A program made the position numbers and the translations under genes. A DNA stretch of 64,000 bases from Glycine soja (taxonomy: Eukaryota > Streptophyta > Magnoliopsida > Fabales > Fabaceae), in assembly GCF_004193775.1 (NCBI RefSeq), contig NC_041012.1:11367223-11431222 (forward strand), written 5' to 3'. Position 1 is the first letter of the stretch; every line of letters starts with the position of its first letter. Below are positions 25,327 through 38,402 of the stretch, piece by piece. The notes under the pieces were generated by a model. That model was given only the letters and a program-made list of their open reading frames with translations. It was not told the origin of the DNA and ran no database searches.

Positions 25327-28300
25327 TCACATCCCAAATGTTCTGTTGTAAAGATCCCCAGAATTTGGCATCCGAAATTTTGAATCATCATATCCTGAGT
25401 AAAATTTATTGAATCCAAGTCTTTCATTTCTCAAAAGCTCAGCCACACCCAAACCATTTCCACTCTGCACCTCATTCCACCCATCCCATTGCCCATTAGA
25501 CAAGACGGCATTTGTAGACTGCTGCAGAGACAGCTGTTGGAATGGGCCTAGATTACTGACTTGTGATTGGTCTAACCTCGAAGAAACAGCATAGGAATCA
25601 CCAAGTTGAGAAAAAGTATTCCCAATTTCAGAAAATCTAAGGTTTTGCTGTGGTACAAGAGATCTTTGCATCAATAATTGTAGTCTAGCATCATTTTCAA
25701 AGTAATTTAATTGTGGCATGAAATTAGATCGAATGTCCAGTGCCGGACTGTTCAGTGCACCTTGAAGTCTCCCTTTGCCAACTGCCATAATAGCAGGGTC
25801 CATAAATTCAATGTCCCCTGCACTACCAAGGTTTCCAGCTGAAGGTGTCTGATATGAATTTCTCAAGAGGGAAGAATGGTCAAGCAAAGAATTCCCTGTC
25901 AAAAGGACTAACATATTCAACAATATATTAAAAAGGGTATGCGTGGGAATATAAAAGAAACCATAACTAACCAGAAATGGAATCAAAAGCCTGCTCCACT
26001 CTCTCATGGGAAGAAAAACCAGGTGGTGGCAACCTGCTTGGAATGGAAAATCCTGGCGGGGCTGAAACTTGTGCTCTTGAGATGGCTGTCAACCATAAAA
26101 TAAAAGTAAGGTCATTAGATTAGATGAATATAAAAATCTGAAACACCAGCAATTGATATAACACAACAGCCGTGCATAAATTCAGAGGAAGGCAAACAGG
26201 TTGCCCAGAGAAAGCAGACTTACATACAGCTAAAACTTTTTTACTTTCTAACTAGAAAAGAGACAATCAAGCAACAGAACCAGCAGTCGTTATGCCACTT
26301 TGATAAAGTGGACATAATTTTCTTTCATATCCAGTAATCAATAAATCATCATAATTGAAAATGTATGTTGTCCAGATACTTTTCATACACTACATTCTTA
26401 ACAAATTATTTTCAGTCAAGACTATTCTACACAATACAATATTGAGATTTTTTACAGAAGCACATTTGGTTTCAAAGCTTCCTTCCAGCTATAGGCCTTC
26501 ATTATATTTAGTTACTTAGCCCTTATAAAGTGAAAGAATGGCTTTTTAATTATAAAAAGCAAGGTTCACAGCTCAACCTGAAGACGCCTTCAGTCTGATT
26601 AAATTTTCAGGCAGAACTCATCGAGCTTTTCAAACTGTCTGAATACAAACTCAATATTGGCCTGCTAGCTTGAGCAGCATGTGAGTCGAAGACAAGTAGT
26701 ATATTAACACAAGCCAGGAAAAAATGACTCAAATCCTCCAACCTTGTTGAAAAGTCATGACAAAGGTACAATTTCTCTTATTTCCCCATATACAAATTCA
26801 AAGCACTTGTATAATCAAATACCACAAACAGCACAATCAGGTAGCAAAAAACTATTATACATACAGCAACAGGAATTCAGAAAATCAAGAAAACCAAAAT
26901 TTCAATTTTCAAAGCCGCAAAGGAAAAAATGTGAAGGAAAAGAAAGCAAAACCAAAATGTACTTAAATTATAATGATATCAGAAGTTTTAAATACATGTT
27001 AATCAGCAAACAAGAATGGCACACAAAAGCAATCATGCAAATGTAAAATTGAAAATAGTAGCAGAGAAACCAATAATAGGACATGCCATTATAAATGTAG
27101 GCAGCTCAAGAAAGTTATTTTTACTCACCAGAAAACTTATTAGAAGATGCAATGGAATGACCACTGACCATATTTTCAGCTTCCTCAAAGTTACTGGTAG
27201 AAAATCCATTTGCAATGCCCAACTTATCCATATACAAGTCTCTTTCTGCACAATTCAGGAAGACTGTACGGTTTGGCCGTTGATGGCTGACACCATAAGA
27301 TGCATGTGGATCAAACATTTGGATTTTGGATTCCTCCTGCCTTGCAAAAGAAAACCTTGATTGATTGTTACTGTGACCTTTCCAAGAACTAGATTTGTTT
27401 AAAGGACCAGGCTGGTTATCAGTATTGTCACCCAACAACTTCGCTAAATTATGAGGTGATGTTAGTGAGTCATCCCAGGTATCAAAGTCCATGGACAATA
27501 TATTAGAAATTATACTACTTTCACCTTTATCCCTAGCAATATCATGTCCAGAATTAACTGCTTCACCAACTAATCTTTGAATGATATGCCCATTTCTTTC
27601 ATCATGAAGCAGACCATAGGAGCTGCTGCTGACCAATTTTTCAGGGTGACCATTACATAATATATTGGATGCATGTAACATAGATTCATCTCGAACTCTA
27701 TCATCAGCAGATACAGAACCTGCATTTATGGCAGTACAAGGTTCACCATGCTGCAGAAGACAAGGGCTAGAATGGTTTGATGCTTGCAGGAATCTGGTTG
27801 ACTTTGGAAAATAAGAACGACAAACAACTTCTGGATCCTTGAGTCTTTGATTATCAAAAGATGTCACATCATCATCAATTTCAGCAGTATCTGATACTAC
27901 TAGAGATTGAGAATCCAATTTCCAATCACACTGTTCAGTAGAATTACAAACCAAAAAATCTGAGGTAGCTTTACCAGCCACATCTGTAGTTATTTCATCT
28001 CTAAATCTGTCAACATTATACTGTGATCCTTGAATTTGAGGAGATTTAATCAATGCATGATCAGTAGGTGGGCTATTATTAGGTTTGGTTATACCGCAAT
28101 GTTCGGCATTTCTATCAATGTTAATTGAGGACAACTCGTTGGACAAATTCTGAATCTCTTCATTGGTAGCAGTCATTGCTTCCTCAAGACCAAAGTTACA
28201 AGACTGTCCAATCATGTTAGTAGAATTTATTGTGTTTGCTGTAGTACAATTTCCATCACTATCTCGGGACAACGGTAGAGGAGACAACTGCCTGTTCAAA

Positions 28301-31300
28301 TTCACAAGCATAGGAGAAACATCAGAAGCTAAAGTTTTTTCTCCTTCACTAACCAGACTGTCCACACTATTGTTATATTGTTTGACAGGTTTCAACAATT
28401 CACTTTTCACTCTAGGTGTCATACTATGACTCCCATTACTCGATGGTGGCCTCTTTGTAACATCAGAAGCCTGAATTGAGCCTGTAACAGCTGCAGAAAA
28501 TACCAGTGTGCTGCTGCCTGTATCAGGTTTTGGCTTGGATGGCCCATTTGGATATGATAGACCTCCAGCAGGGGGCTGACAATTTGTGACCTGAGTACCC
28601 CTGCCAAACATAAACATAGCCAGGAATCATAATTATCTTTAGATAAGATCAATCTTCAAAGCCAAATACAAAATTATACACGGTGCATACCATGCAGCAC
28701 TAGTAGGAAGGGCCATATTTTTCCCATATATTCCATTTGGAGGTGAACCTCTTACAGTGCTAACAGAGTTCTGCTTCATAAATAACATCAAATGTCAGTT
28801 TCTTTGCATTGTTCCTGAGTGTGTAAATACACTTCACTCAGTTTAGCAATTAAAGATCAAAATTCAAATGAGCTTTTTACATCAATATGGTGAAAGCTGA
28901 TACACAAACAAAATGGGGTTATAGGAAAGATTGAAAAAAAGGTCTTACACTTGAAGAATTTTTAACAATAGGCTTTGCAGATGAACTATTCATATTGTCA
29001 TCCAGTGGAGGAGGTAATACATTCCCTGACCGCCGTTGCATATTGTTTGTGGCACCAGTGATTTGTTGAACTCGACTTCTTCAAAATAACAAAGTGAGCT
29101 AAGATATATTTATTTGGAAAGGCACTATACTCAGTTCAAGCAACTACAAGTACAGGAAAGCAAAATTTGTAAACACATCCTTATCCAGCACAATATAATT
29201 AAAGCAATCTCCTTCGCTTCAACCAATTAAGTAGTTTGAATGCAAAGATCACAATTCCTCAATTTCAGCAAGAAAAGGTTTTATTTATCTGAATCACAGT
29301 AAGTATCGTCAAATTATCAGAAAAGTACCTAGTGTATGCTGAAATTATTTCATCCTTGGTAAAACTATCTTCTTGAGAGCCAATCTCATGCAAATACAGA
29401 CAATCCGGATTGCTGCAAGGCTGGTCATAGAGATCTTTCCTCAATTACAAGCACAGGTAATTAAGCATAATTTGAAAATTCTATCTAGACCAGTAATTCT
29501 CATACCACATTCCGGAGCCATGCATGACAATATTTTGTGGTTCCAAAACAAGCCCTGAAATGTTAAATCCAAAAACATACAATTGATGACCAAAAGTCAA
29601 TGCTAAACATCCCATGTATGACAAGTTTCAATAAATATTTGTACCTTAAAGGTCTACCCTCCAAAACAAAACCATGTACATTTTGAATACAACGAATTGC
29701 TTCCTCTTCCTTTGAATAAGTTATATATCTGAAACAAAAACCTTTGATTAGGAACTGTAGTATTAATATTAATGTATCATATAAAGATAATGATATGTGC
29801 TAATATAGCAGCACAAAATAAATGGAGAAAGGGGGAAGATACACCCATTCTCAGATTTTTTAACTATGTACAGAAATGGCTTTTTCATGTTTTCCTTCTT
29901 TCCTATCAAAGGAAAAGATTGCATTAAATTATTTTTTGCTAGTTATTTGCTTCCTTCCTTCTAGAGTGAAAATAAATGTCCCAAAATCCAAAGCTATCCA
30001 ATTCAAATCAATGACAACAAGATTAAACCGTGTAGGTTCTATTTACAATGAAGGAAAGCACAAACTTGAAGAGAATATACTTACACACTGCAGGTATCAT
30101 TCGGAAACTGTTGAATGACACCAGCTGCTGTTCGAGACATTGACACTTTTAAGACCTTCCCATACTGACTAAAATACTCTCTTCGCTGAAGAAGCTATAT
30201 ATAAATGGTGATTAAAAATAAAAATTTGCTCTAAAGAAAATAACCCAAAAAATTCCAACAAAAAGAGAATAAACATGTGGAATGGCAATATTCAGGTGCT
30301 CAAGAGAGTGGAGGAGGAAAAAATTTTACATCTTCATCTGCAAGATTGAGAGGCAACCCAACTATGTAAACAAGGTTCCTCTGAATCACTCGCACACTGC
30401 TGAGCTGCTTACGCCCATCAGTTGATTTAGACTTCGTTTTCTGAGTCTTCATCCTTTTCTCAATATTAACTCCATTCACCAATCTACAGGAACAAAAAGT
30501 TCAGTAACTGATATTTTCCTTTGTTTCATCTCACACAAAAAACTTTATAGAGTTTATATATATATATATATTATTGAAATTTGTTAAGAATCACAAAATA
30601 ATGAGTAGGACTCACATCATTTCATGAGTTCGGGTAAATTTCAGCCAACAATAAAGAGAATGTTGTTAGCATTTCTCATTTTGATAAATGGTTATACAAA
30701 TACATTGATGTATATTGAATAAGAGAGTGAAGAAAAGCCCTACAGAAGCAATACAACATACACAATCTTACAGAAATAATATAGGGTTAACAGAATAACC
30801 TGTCACAGTTTGCAGCTGTCCCAACAATCTTTTCCTTATCATAAGGAGATCGACATGCGGGGCATCGCCCCTCAGTGTCATCCTTCTCAGCCATGTCCAT
30901 TATGTGGTGCCAGCACCAGACACAGATCTGCAATCAAGGAGAGATGAAACTGACATCTATCATAATGATGTCTTTGTGATAAAGACATATCATCCACAAA
31001 CAAAACACAGACAACAGTACCTAAATCACATGAACAAGTCAATTCCCAACAGATGAAGAACTAAGGTTTTATTAGGGGTAAAGGGGACATAATAGGAACA
31101 TAATAGTTCTGCTCAATCCAAAAGACAAATGCTACTTGGCAGAGTTACCAGCTGAATAAACATTCAAAGGATCAAGAAAAGGGAAATTTTATACAGACCA
31201 AAGATCAAGTAGTGACAGAACTTCCAAGAAAATTAATTAAAATGTTAAAAAACAACATATACATAGAATCAAACCTCATAACCGCATTTGCAAGGCTTCA

Positions 31301-31367
31301 ATTGCTGATCTGTCAAATCCATCTCTTCAGCACAGAGAGGACAAGTTCTTTCTCCTTCGTCACTCAT
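25327..31367 (-). CDS. CNOT4-like: CNOT4-like E3 ubiquitin ligase (RING, RRM and CCCH zinc finger)
   Basis: Plant counterpart of NOT4, the ubiquitin-ligase subunit associated with the CCR4-NOT deadenylase. Coding exons in transcript order: 31367-31275, 30927-30800, 30483-30330, 30194-30085, 29728-29645, 29554-29506, 29420-29329, 29078-28949, 28770-28691, 28600-27129, 26085-25972, 25895-25327; about 1024 residues with frame kept throughout. A C4C4 RING occupies residues 9-56 (C9, C12, C26, C28, C33, C36, C53, C56), the NOT4 spacing rather than C3HC4. An RRM spans about 109-192 with an LVYIVGL RNP2-like strand at 111-117, followed by a CCCH finger (C199, C208, C213, H217). The remaining 800 residues are low-complexity and Ser/Asn/Gln-rich, mostly in one 1.47-kb exon. 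This disordered tail is usual for plant homologues, with Phe/Pro motifs (APPGF, PPPGF) near the end. No lesion is seen. Confidence 0.92.
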
Positions 31368-31373
31368 GATTGG

Positions 31374-32155
31374 CCTGAAGAAGAGGAAAGCACTTATCCA
31401 GCATACTCAAGAAAAATGAACAAAACCACAGCTGCAAGAGTGAAAATTATTATCTACCCCTCTACACAGCTAGTTATCATGCACCCCCCTCGATGCAACA
31501 AGTTCACAGTTTCTTAAGATTAAGATTGTAAAACATTCACTTAAGGAATATTGTGACAGGAGAAAAAAAGTGCAGGGGAGGATATGTGAATTTCAACATT
31601 AAAAACAAGAATAATAATCATAATCATTAAAATAATAATAATAATAATAATAATAATAGCATCAGAGAATCTAGATACAAATCCAAATAAAACTCCCCTC
31701 AGTCTTTCGACTCTAGCAACATTTGATTAATCAATAATAACACCAAATCACTTCACAAAAATTTAAAAATAAAAAATCATAGATGCATTGAAGTACGGCG
31801 AACCTGAGACACCACAGATCAACTAAATCATCAATCAGAACAGAGAGAATCGTATAGATATACAATAAAGCATCCATAAAATTGACAATCGAAATCGAAT
31901 ATGCAGCGAGAACCGAAAAGAGAGCTTCAAAGATTATAAAAAAAGAAAAAGGGGAAAAATAATATTGGACGGTGAGAATATTAAATAATTAAACGAAATT
32001 TCAGAAGAGATTAGGGATCTAAGGAGAAATGGTATTGGATTGGGAAATTAGGGTCAGGAATTGAGAGTTGATGACTCACAGTGGTGAGATCGAGAAGACG
32101 AAACTGTGAGGATGAGATTGTGTTTGAGAAGACGGAGAAGAGAGAGAGGGCGAAA
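31374..32155 (-). other. 5' leader of the CNOT4-like gene with a leader intron
   Basis: A GA/CT-rich non-coding first exon ends at 32080 at a good donor (ACT|GTGAGT read on the minus strand). The leader intron runs to an acceptor CTTCTTCAG|GCC, leaving only seven untranslated bases before the ATG. The intron contains an (AAT)n tract at 31630-31658. The upstream limit of the first exon is approximate. Confidence 0.6.
31630..31658. repeat. (AAT)n microsatellite in the CNOT4-like leader intron
   Basis: About ten trinucleotide units inside the inferred leader intron. Confidence 0.9.
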
Positions 32156-32499
32156 TGTTAATAAGAGGTGTCTTTTAAAATGAGAGAGAAGGCGCTGTTT
32201 GGATGATGGCGTTTTCGGTTTTTGGCTCTCTATCTCTATCTCTTGCGCGTCGCTGTCATTTGCGCAGATAAATAGCCTCGGATTTGAAGTTAATTACTTG
32301 TTTTGTCCAGCACCCCCAACTGGTTCCAGTGTTTTGTTTTGTTTGGGGTTCCTGCGGTACACGTACTCCTTGCTCCTACGTGTGTAGGGTTTTGGATGTG
32401 CGACACGTGGCTACTCATTCGATCCTACAAATGTGCTTGCGGACAAGTTTTTGGTGCGGGATATGAGAGCAAAAATCAAATGAATTTAACTCCCTCCTT

Positions 32500-33833
32500 T
32501 AATTGATAGTACGTCACTTTGTTAGACTAAGATAATAGGAATAACAAATATTTTTCTAATAAAAAATTCAATAGTTCAAACTATCATCTATATAATAAAT
32601 CATAAATATATTAAGATATTAATTACTATTGTTAATTAATAATAACTATAATTACTTGCCTTTCTAGAATAGTGAAATCCAAAATAAAAAGCGTATTTTT
32701 ACCAATAATAAAAACTTAAATTTATAATTTATTGTTTAGTCGCACATTACTAAATCAACAGTAATCAATCAATGAAATAAAAGTGGTACTAATTAGTGCG
32801 AAACTGATGTAATATAATAATTCAGATGAGGAAGTAAGGAAAATATATCTTCAATAAATTCATTAGAAAAAATAGCTGGTATCATAAAGTATAAACTATA
32901 ATATTTAGCACGAAAGATTGTATTTTAATCAATAAAATAAAATGCTACCAAAATGTCATTTTGAACAACATTGTCTAACACTACAACAAAACTCAGATAT
33001 TATTGACAAAAATAATCAATATTAATTCTAATTAGTAAAAAAATAATATAATAAGTAAATTACAAAAAGTCCTAAACAAACCCAGGACGATCATAGTAAA
33101 TATAATCTAACCAAAATTATTTTAAATATATTACTATATTGGGTAGAAGTTACTATATTTTTTCAACTTCATATAGAATAGTATCATAATGTTTCGTAAT
33201 GTGTGATGTATTTGCAAATATTTAATTTTATACGAAATTTCCACGTTAATAAAATTAGATGGAACTTAATTTTTTTAAAGAGAAGAAGGAAATTATTTAA
33301 TTTATTAATAAATGGATTATGACCATATCTTCGTATTTTTACTTGTTTCTTAAAGTATGGTGAGAAATAATATCTAAGAATATTACAGTTGGAGATTATA
33401 TTTCTCTCAAAAGAAAAAGGTTGGACATTATATCAATTGATGATTAAATTTTACATAATTATGTATAAATTAAAACTTCCTAATAGATTTAGGTTAAAAT
33501 ATATTTTAACTTATTATAAAATAGTTTTGTCGTATGTGCTGTTTTGTTAGATAATTGTTAATAAATATTTAAGTTGTACTCAATAAAATTTGCCGCGTTA
33601 AGAAAATAAGAAGGGGAAAATAATTTATTTGTAAATGGTAAAGTGCAATATCTCCCTACCTTCTTTGCTTGTTTTTCTTAAAGTTTATTGTGAATTATCT
33701 ATTTAACAAAACTATATTACATGATGATAAATACTTAGGTATCACTTGGGTAGTTGGGTAACGTACTAGAATGGGTTTTACATATTTTGGACCCCTATCC
33801 CCAAATGACCCAAGTCCCCAGTATTTAAAGAAG
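32500..33833. other. AT-rich spacer left of the MULE
   Basis: No gene or recognisable repeat. It ends in a short less AT-rich stretch that continues beyond the insertion at 43131, consistent with one uninterrupted sequence before the element landed. Confidence 0.5.
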
Positions 33834-33842
33834 TGAGCATTT
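33834..33842. repeat. Left target-site duplication of the MULE
   Basis: TGAGCATTT, identical to 43122-43130. Nine bases is the characteristic duplication length of Mutator-like elements. Confidence 0.95.
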
Positions 33843-33914
33843 GGGAGTTGCTAGGTGCACCCAGCAATATTGCTGGTGCACCCAGCAATTTTAGTGAATG
33901 GCCATTTTGCCCTT
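33843..33914. repeat. Left terminal inverted repeat of the MULE
   Basis: About 71-72 bp. The outer 47 bases match the reverse complement of the right end with about three differences. The inner part aligns more loosely with one gap and ends at a shared GCCCTT. The repeat is itself nearly palindromic (GGTGCACCCAGCAAT followed by ATTGCTGGTGCACC), so each end can fold alone. Confidence 0.93.
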
Positions 33915-33994
33915 TAAGTTAAAAATTTAAAAACGCGCTCCTCTTCTCGGAAGACCACTGCTACTTCTTTTCTTCTTCCATTCTTGTTGATCCT

Positions 33995-34110
33995 CCAAGC
34001 TTTCGTCTTCTTCCGGACACCGCGAGCCAAGCTTTCGTCTTCTTCCGGACACCACGAGCCAAGCTTCTTCTTCTTCTCCGTCTTCTCCGCGAACAGCCTT
34101 CGAGGTTAGT
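33995..34110 (+). promoter_or_regulatory. Probable leader exon of the PMD gene
   Basis: Less AT-rich CT-rich stretch just inside the left end. It has a directly repeated unit of about 33 bp (CAAGCTTTCGTCTTCTTCC twice) and ends at a donor-like CGAG|GTTAGT at 34105. I infer a non-coding first exon whose intron would contain the TTCCGGAA array and the T-rich repeats before the start codon at 35378. No transcript evidence is available. Confidence 0.4.
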
Positions 34111-34274
34111 CTCCCTAACTCTCCATTGCTTTTACTATCCAGTATTGATTCAGCAGTGGAACCTTAGGATAGTAACCTTAGGGTAGAAGACGAGAGGGGA
34201 GAAGATTAGAGTATGCCGGAAAAAATGGGGAAATGGCTGACGACGGAGTCTTCTGGAAGACCCGTTAGGGGTTC

Positions 34275-34517
34275 TTCCGGAAGTTCCGGAAGAACCTTTT
34301 CCGGAAAGTTTCCGGAAGAAGTGTTCTTCCGGAAGTAACCAAACGTCTTCCGGAAGACTTCCGGAAAACGTCTTCCGGGAACTTTCCGGAAGAAGTGGTT
34401 CATCCGGAAGAATTCCGGAAGACGCGCACTTCCGGAAGAACTTCCAAAGTTCCGGAAGACCTTTCCGGAAGAACCCCTTCTTCCGGAATGTTTCCGGAAG
34501 AACCACTTCTTCCGGAA
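34275..34517. repeat. Left subterminal TTCCGGAA array
   Basis: About 15 exact copies of the 8-bp palindrome TTCCGGAA in 243 bp, spaced irregularly and often extended to CTTCCGGAAG. The density creates spurious Arg/Phe/Pro-rich open frames on both strands. The same palindrome fills two arrays at the other end of the element. Confidence 0.93.
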
Positions 34518-34869
34518 GTGGTTTTTTTGTTTTTTTTTTTGTGTTTTTTTTTTTAAAATTTTTTTTAAACAGAAATTGTTTTGTTTTTTTTTAAATGAAT
34601 TATTTTATTTATTTTGGTTATTTTGTTTTTTAGATTTTATGAAAAATGAAGTTTGGGTTTTTGATGTCATATTTTTTTTATAATTTAAATTGTGTATTTT
34701 TACTAAATATTAATTTGTAAATTAATTTTTTTTTATAAAAGTAGTTGTGTTTGTTTTTGTTTATTGTTTTTTTTTAAATTAGTGTTTTTTTTTTAAAAAT
34801 GAAGTTGTCTATTTTTATAATTAAAGTTGTGTGTTTTGGAAGTTTTATAAAAATACTAATTTTTTATAA

Positions 34870-35260
34870 TTAATTAGTTTATTTTATTATAAATGAAGTA
34901 TTTTATTTACTAAAAAAATTGTGGATGTTTACTAAATAATTTTTTTTTTACATTAGTTGTTTAATTTTTTTTAAAAAAATTAACTTGTGGATGTTTACTA
35001 ATTAATTTTTTTTACATTAGTTGTGTTTTTTTTTATAAATGAAGTTGTTTATTTTTTTAAAAAAATTAAGTTGTGGATGTTTAGTAATGAATTATTTTTA
35101 TATTAGTTGTGTTTTTTTTTTTTATAAATGAAGTTGTTTAATTTTTTTTTAAAAAAATTAAGTTGTGCATGTTTATTAATAATTTTATTTTACATTAGTT
35201 GTTTTTTTTTATATAAATGAAGTTGTTTAATTTTTTTTTTAAAATTAGGTCGTGTATGTG
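34870..35260. repeat. Degenerate T-rich tandem repeat upstream of the PMD gene
   Basis: Four to five diverged units of about 70-90 bp, each with TTGTGGATGTTTA, an ACATTAGTTG-like stretch and AAATGAAGTTGTTTA separated by T runs of variable length. Non-coding, probably inside the leader intron. Confidence 0.7.
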
Positions 35261-35377
35261 TGAAAATAATTTGATTTAAGTTAGTCTTATTTGTTTATAA
35301 ATAAAGTTGATTTTTTATAAAGAAAATTGTGTATATTTTGACCGAAAAAAATACGTGTTCGACATGATTTACAGATC

Positions 35378-37426
35378 ATGGCCAGAACACGAGGTTTAGG
35401 TCGTGCCATAGGTAGAGTTGTAGGCAGAGATAGAGCTGCTGACGAGGATGCTGGCGATGTTCCCGAGAGGCGTAGGCCTACTGCCTCAGCCCGTAGGCTA
35501 CGCGTTCATCAGATGACTACGGAGGGACGTGATATGGCTGAGGACGTCGCTGACATGACTGATGATGTCCCTGAGCAGCCTACGGAGGCACTTGAGATGC
35601 GTGCGGACGCACAGGGTGCTGATAGTGGTGAGGGGTCAGATGGTGATGATGCTGCAGAGGGATTCCCTGGTGGTCCACGTGACCCGTCAGTGCTCACATC
35701 ATTTGCCGAGCATGTTGCACATGCCGTGTGGAGTGGACAGGTATTTTAATTTGTTAATTATTTGTCATTGTTTATTTATTTGTTTATGATTAATTTTTTT
35801 TAATAATTGTATAATTTGTACTTCAAATCAGGAACGTCCTGATTTGAAGTTAGTGTCACATGGGAGGAAGCTGACACTGATTGGGAGGCCAGTGCCTGAG
35901 ATTGAAGGCCTGGTGGCTGCCACAGGATTAAGTCCACTGATAGATTGTTCAGTTATTACTGGCGATCCTGGACTTATATCCGCATTTGTGGAGAGGTGGC
36001 ACAGTGAGACTAGCACCTTCCACCTTCCAGTAGGAGAGCTGACGATCACATTGGATGATGTGTCGTCCATTCTACATTTGCCCATCACTGGCGCCTTGCA
36101 CAGTTTCCACGCTCTTTCTACGGAGGAGGCCAGATTCTTGCTCACGGAGTTGCTGGAAGTGTCTGCGGAGGAGGCCAGAGCCGAGACAGCACTCACACGT
36201 GGAGCATATGTACGATTAGGATGGGTTCGTGACATTTATGAGACCAGATGTCAGGCCCGGCGGTGGATTGTCGCAGCTCGCGCTTATTTGCTGCACCTTG
36301 TCGGTTGCACTCTTTTTGCTAATAAGAGTGCAACATACGTGCATGTGGTCCACCTTGACGCTTTCCGGGACCTCGCTCATAGTGGTGGTTACGCTTGGGG
36401 GGTTGCCGCGCTGGTTCATATGTACGACCAGTTAGATGAGGCTTGTAGGACCACCACCCGACAGCTTGCGGGGTACTTGACGTTATTTCAGGTAAATTTT
36501 GTGTTTATTAATATGTTAGGTTCGATTATGATTTAAACATGTTTTTATGTTATGTTAACCTCAATTATTGTGTAGTGCTGGATCTATGAGCACTTCCCTA
36601 GTGTGCATCAGTGCGTGACTGACGACACATACCAGGAGACGTCCCCACGTGCTTCCCGGTGGTTGACGTCGAAGGCGCACATGAAGGGCATCACAGGAGC
36701 ACCCTACAGGGCACGTTGTGATGGTTTGACCGTCACAGATGTGTCCTGGTTGCCGTACACGGAGCATCGGGGTGTTAGGGCGTTTCAGGAGATTTCATCG
36801 TTCCAGGGTCAGCTCAGATGGGGTCCTATGATCGTCGCAGTTCGACCGGAGAGGGTGGTACGCCAGTTTGGTTACATCCAGAGCATCCCTCCGCCGCCTG
36901 TTAGTGCACGATTGTCACAGGATCAGATAGATGACAGGTGGATGGAGTTTGCGGATCACTTACTACCTGCGGGTCAGCCTTGTTTAGTGCCTGGGCAGGT
37001 ATCTGCGGATTACATTGAGTGATTTTTCCGCATATCTCACCCTTTCATGACACCGACCCAGGCAGCTGACCAGCAGAGGGATGCACCAGCTGCAGACCCT
37101 GAGGACTACATACAGCCGCCCAGCCCCCAGGTTCCAGTGGCATTTGACCCCCCTCCATATGTGGTAAGATTATTTGCGCGTTTAATGTTTTATGAGTTGT
37201 TGTTTATTTTGAATTTCATAATAAATGTTTTTACTGACTTTGACAGGATGATTACGAGGGATATGAGGCGATTGCACAGAGGTTGGAGCGTGTGCTCAAC
37301 CTTAGGATAGTCACTGCAGGCACAGAGTTATATGACATTATGCAGGACTGCCTGACGATCGCGAGATGGGGACCCAGTGCTGATGGGACGGTCAGGGCTC
37401 GTCAGAGACGCCGCACGGACCATTGA
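35378..37426 (+). CDS. Plant mobile domain (PMD) protein carried by the MULE, one in-frame stop
   Basis: Member of the PMD family, often labelled serine/threonine phosphatase 7 long-form homologue although it has no phosphatase domain. Host members (MAIN/MAIL) act in silencing and genome stability; many copies ride on transposons. Exons 35378-35740, 35832-36491, 36576-37163 and 37247-37426; every intron sits in phase 0, giving 596 codons. Residues 1-121 are acidic and Arg-rich. The domain begins about residue 122 (LKLVSHGRKL), with the hallmarks LVAATGLSPLI, AFVERWHSET, FHLPVGELTITLDD, and later AHMKGI and WGPMIV. Codon 490 is TGA at 37020-37022, between DYIE and FFRISHPFM. I expect Trp there from related proteins. 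The frame and splice sites stay intact beyond it, so the lesion looks recent. Without read-through the product stops at 489 residues, missing the Pro-rich tail. Its 3' end faces the transposase gene. Confidence 0.82.
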
Positions 37427-37599
37427 TCATTGTATTTATTTTGTTGTGTTGTAGTTGACATGAATATTTGTAATTATTACAGTTTTTGTTTAATATAGTT
37501 GGCGTGTTTTGCACAGTTTATTATTTTATAATATAGTTTGTTATTCCGATTGTTTGTGGTCCTTAAGCGAAGTTTACGGTTGTTTTAAATTTATTTTTA

Positions 37600-37816
37600 A
37601 AAAAAGGGAACCTAGAATCATGAGTTTTGTTTGTAAGAATTACATAAAAAATAAAAGTTTTTAAAATGATTAATAATTCATAAGTGAACCCTTTTTCCAT
37701 GTTCAAGTACCCATGTTTGTAAGAATTACATAAATGAACCATTTTTCCATGTTTGTAAGAATTACATAAAAAACATAAGTTTTTAGAATCATGAGTTTTG
37801 TTTGTAAGAATTACAT
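37600..37816. repeat. Modular short repeats between the convergent MULE genes
   Basis: A mosaic of TTTGTAAGAATTACATAA (four copies, the last at the edge of the next repeat) and TTTTTCCATG modules, some followed by TTCAAGTACCCATG. The second module recurs in the adjacent 191-bp tandem repeat, so that repeat probably grew out of this mosaic. Confidence 0.75.
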
Positions 37817-38402
37817 AAATGAATCTTTTTTCCATGTTCAAGTACCCATGTTTGGGATTTTTTTGCGTGGGTGTGTCTGTGCCCTGAGACAATGGAGGGC
37901 GGCCATTTCTCATGTTTGGACGTCAAAGAATCCAAAAAAAATAGTCCCGTTCCCCAGTTCCGTCAACTAACACGTCAAAACAAAGCCTCAAAATCCAAAA
38001 AAATAGGAAATGAACCCTTTTTCCATGTTCAAGTACCCATGTTTGGGATTTTTTTGCGTGGGTGTGCCTGTGCCCTGAGACAATGGAGGGCGGCCATTTC
38101 TCATGTTTGGACGTCAAAGAATCCAAAAAAAATAGTCTCGTTCCCCAGTTCCGTCAACTAACACGTCAAAACAAAGCCTCAAAATCGAAAAAAATAGGAA
38201 ATGAACCCTTTTTCCATGTTCAAGTACCCATGTTTGGGATTTTTTTGCGTGGGTGTGCCTGTGCCCTGAGACAATGGAGGGCGGCCATTTCTCATGTTTG
38301 GACGTCAAAGAATCCAAAAAAAATAGTCCCGTTCCCCAGTTCCGTCAACTAACACGTCAAAACAAAGTCTCAAAATCCAAAAAACTACGAAATGAACCCT
38401 TT
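37817..38402. repeat. 191-bp tandem repeat, three copies
   Basis: Three near-identical units of 191 bp plus a short partial unit; equivalent points lie at 37871, 38062 and 38253. Differences are a handful of substitutions. Open frames in it (starting MCLCPETMEGG) are produced by the repeat itself. It lies where transcripts of the two convergent genes would end or overlap. Confidence 0.93.

Noticed and set aside
26744..27360. Plus-strand frames of 69-114 codons over the CNOT4-like gene
   Set aside because: Antisense to introns and to the large exon, with low complexity and no recognisable family.
34150..34506. 118-codon minus-strand frame rich in FRK, SSG and LPE repeats (and overlapping frames here and at 42766-43109)
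   Set aside because: Produced by the TTCCGGAA arrays, which lack stop codons in several frames on both strands. No domain, and no splice context.
37871..38352. Two nearly identical 96-codon plus-strand frames and matching 67-codon minus-strand frames
   Set aside because: These are the 191-bp tandem repeat read twice. The period equals the offset between the frames.
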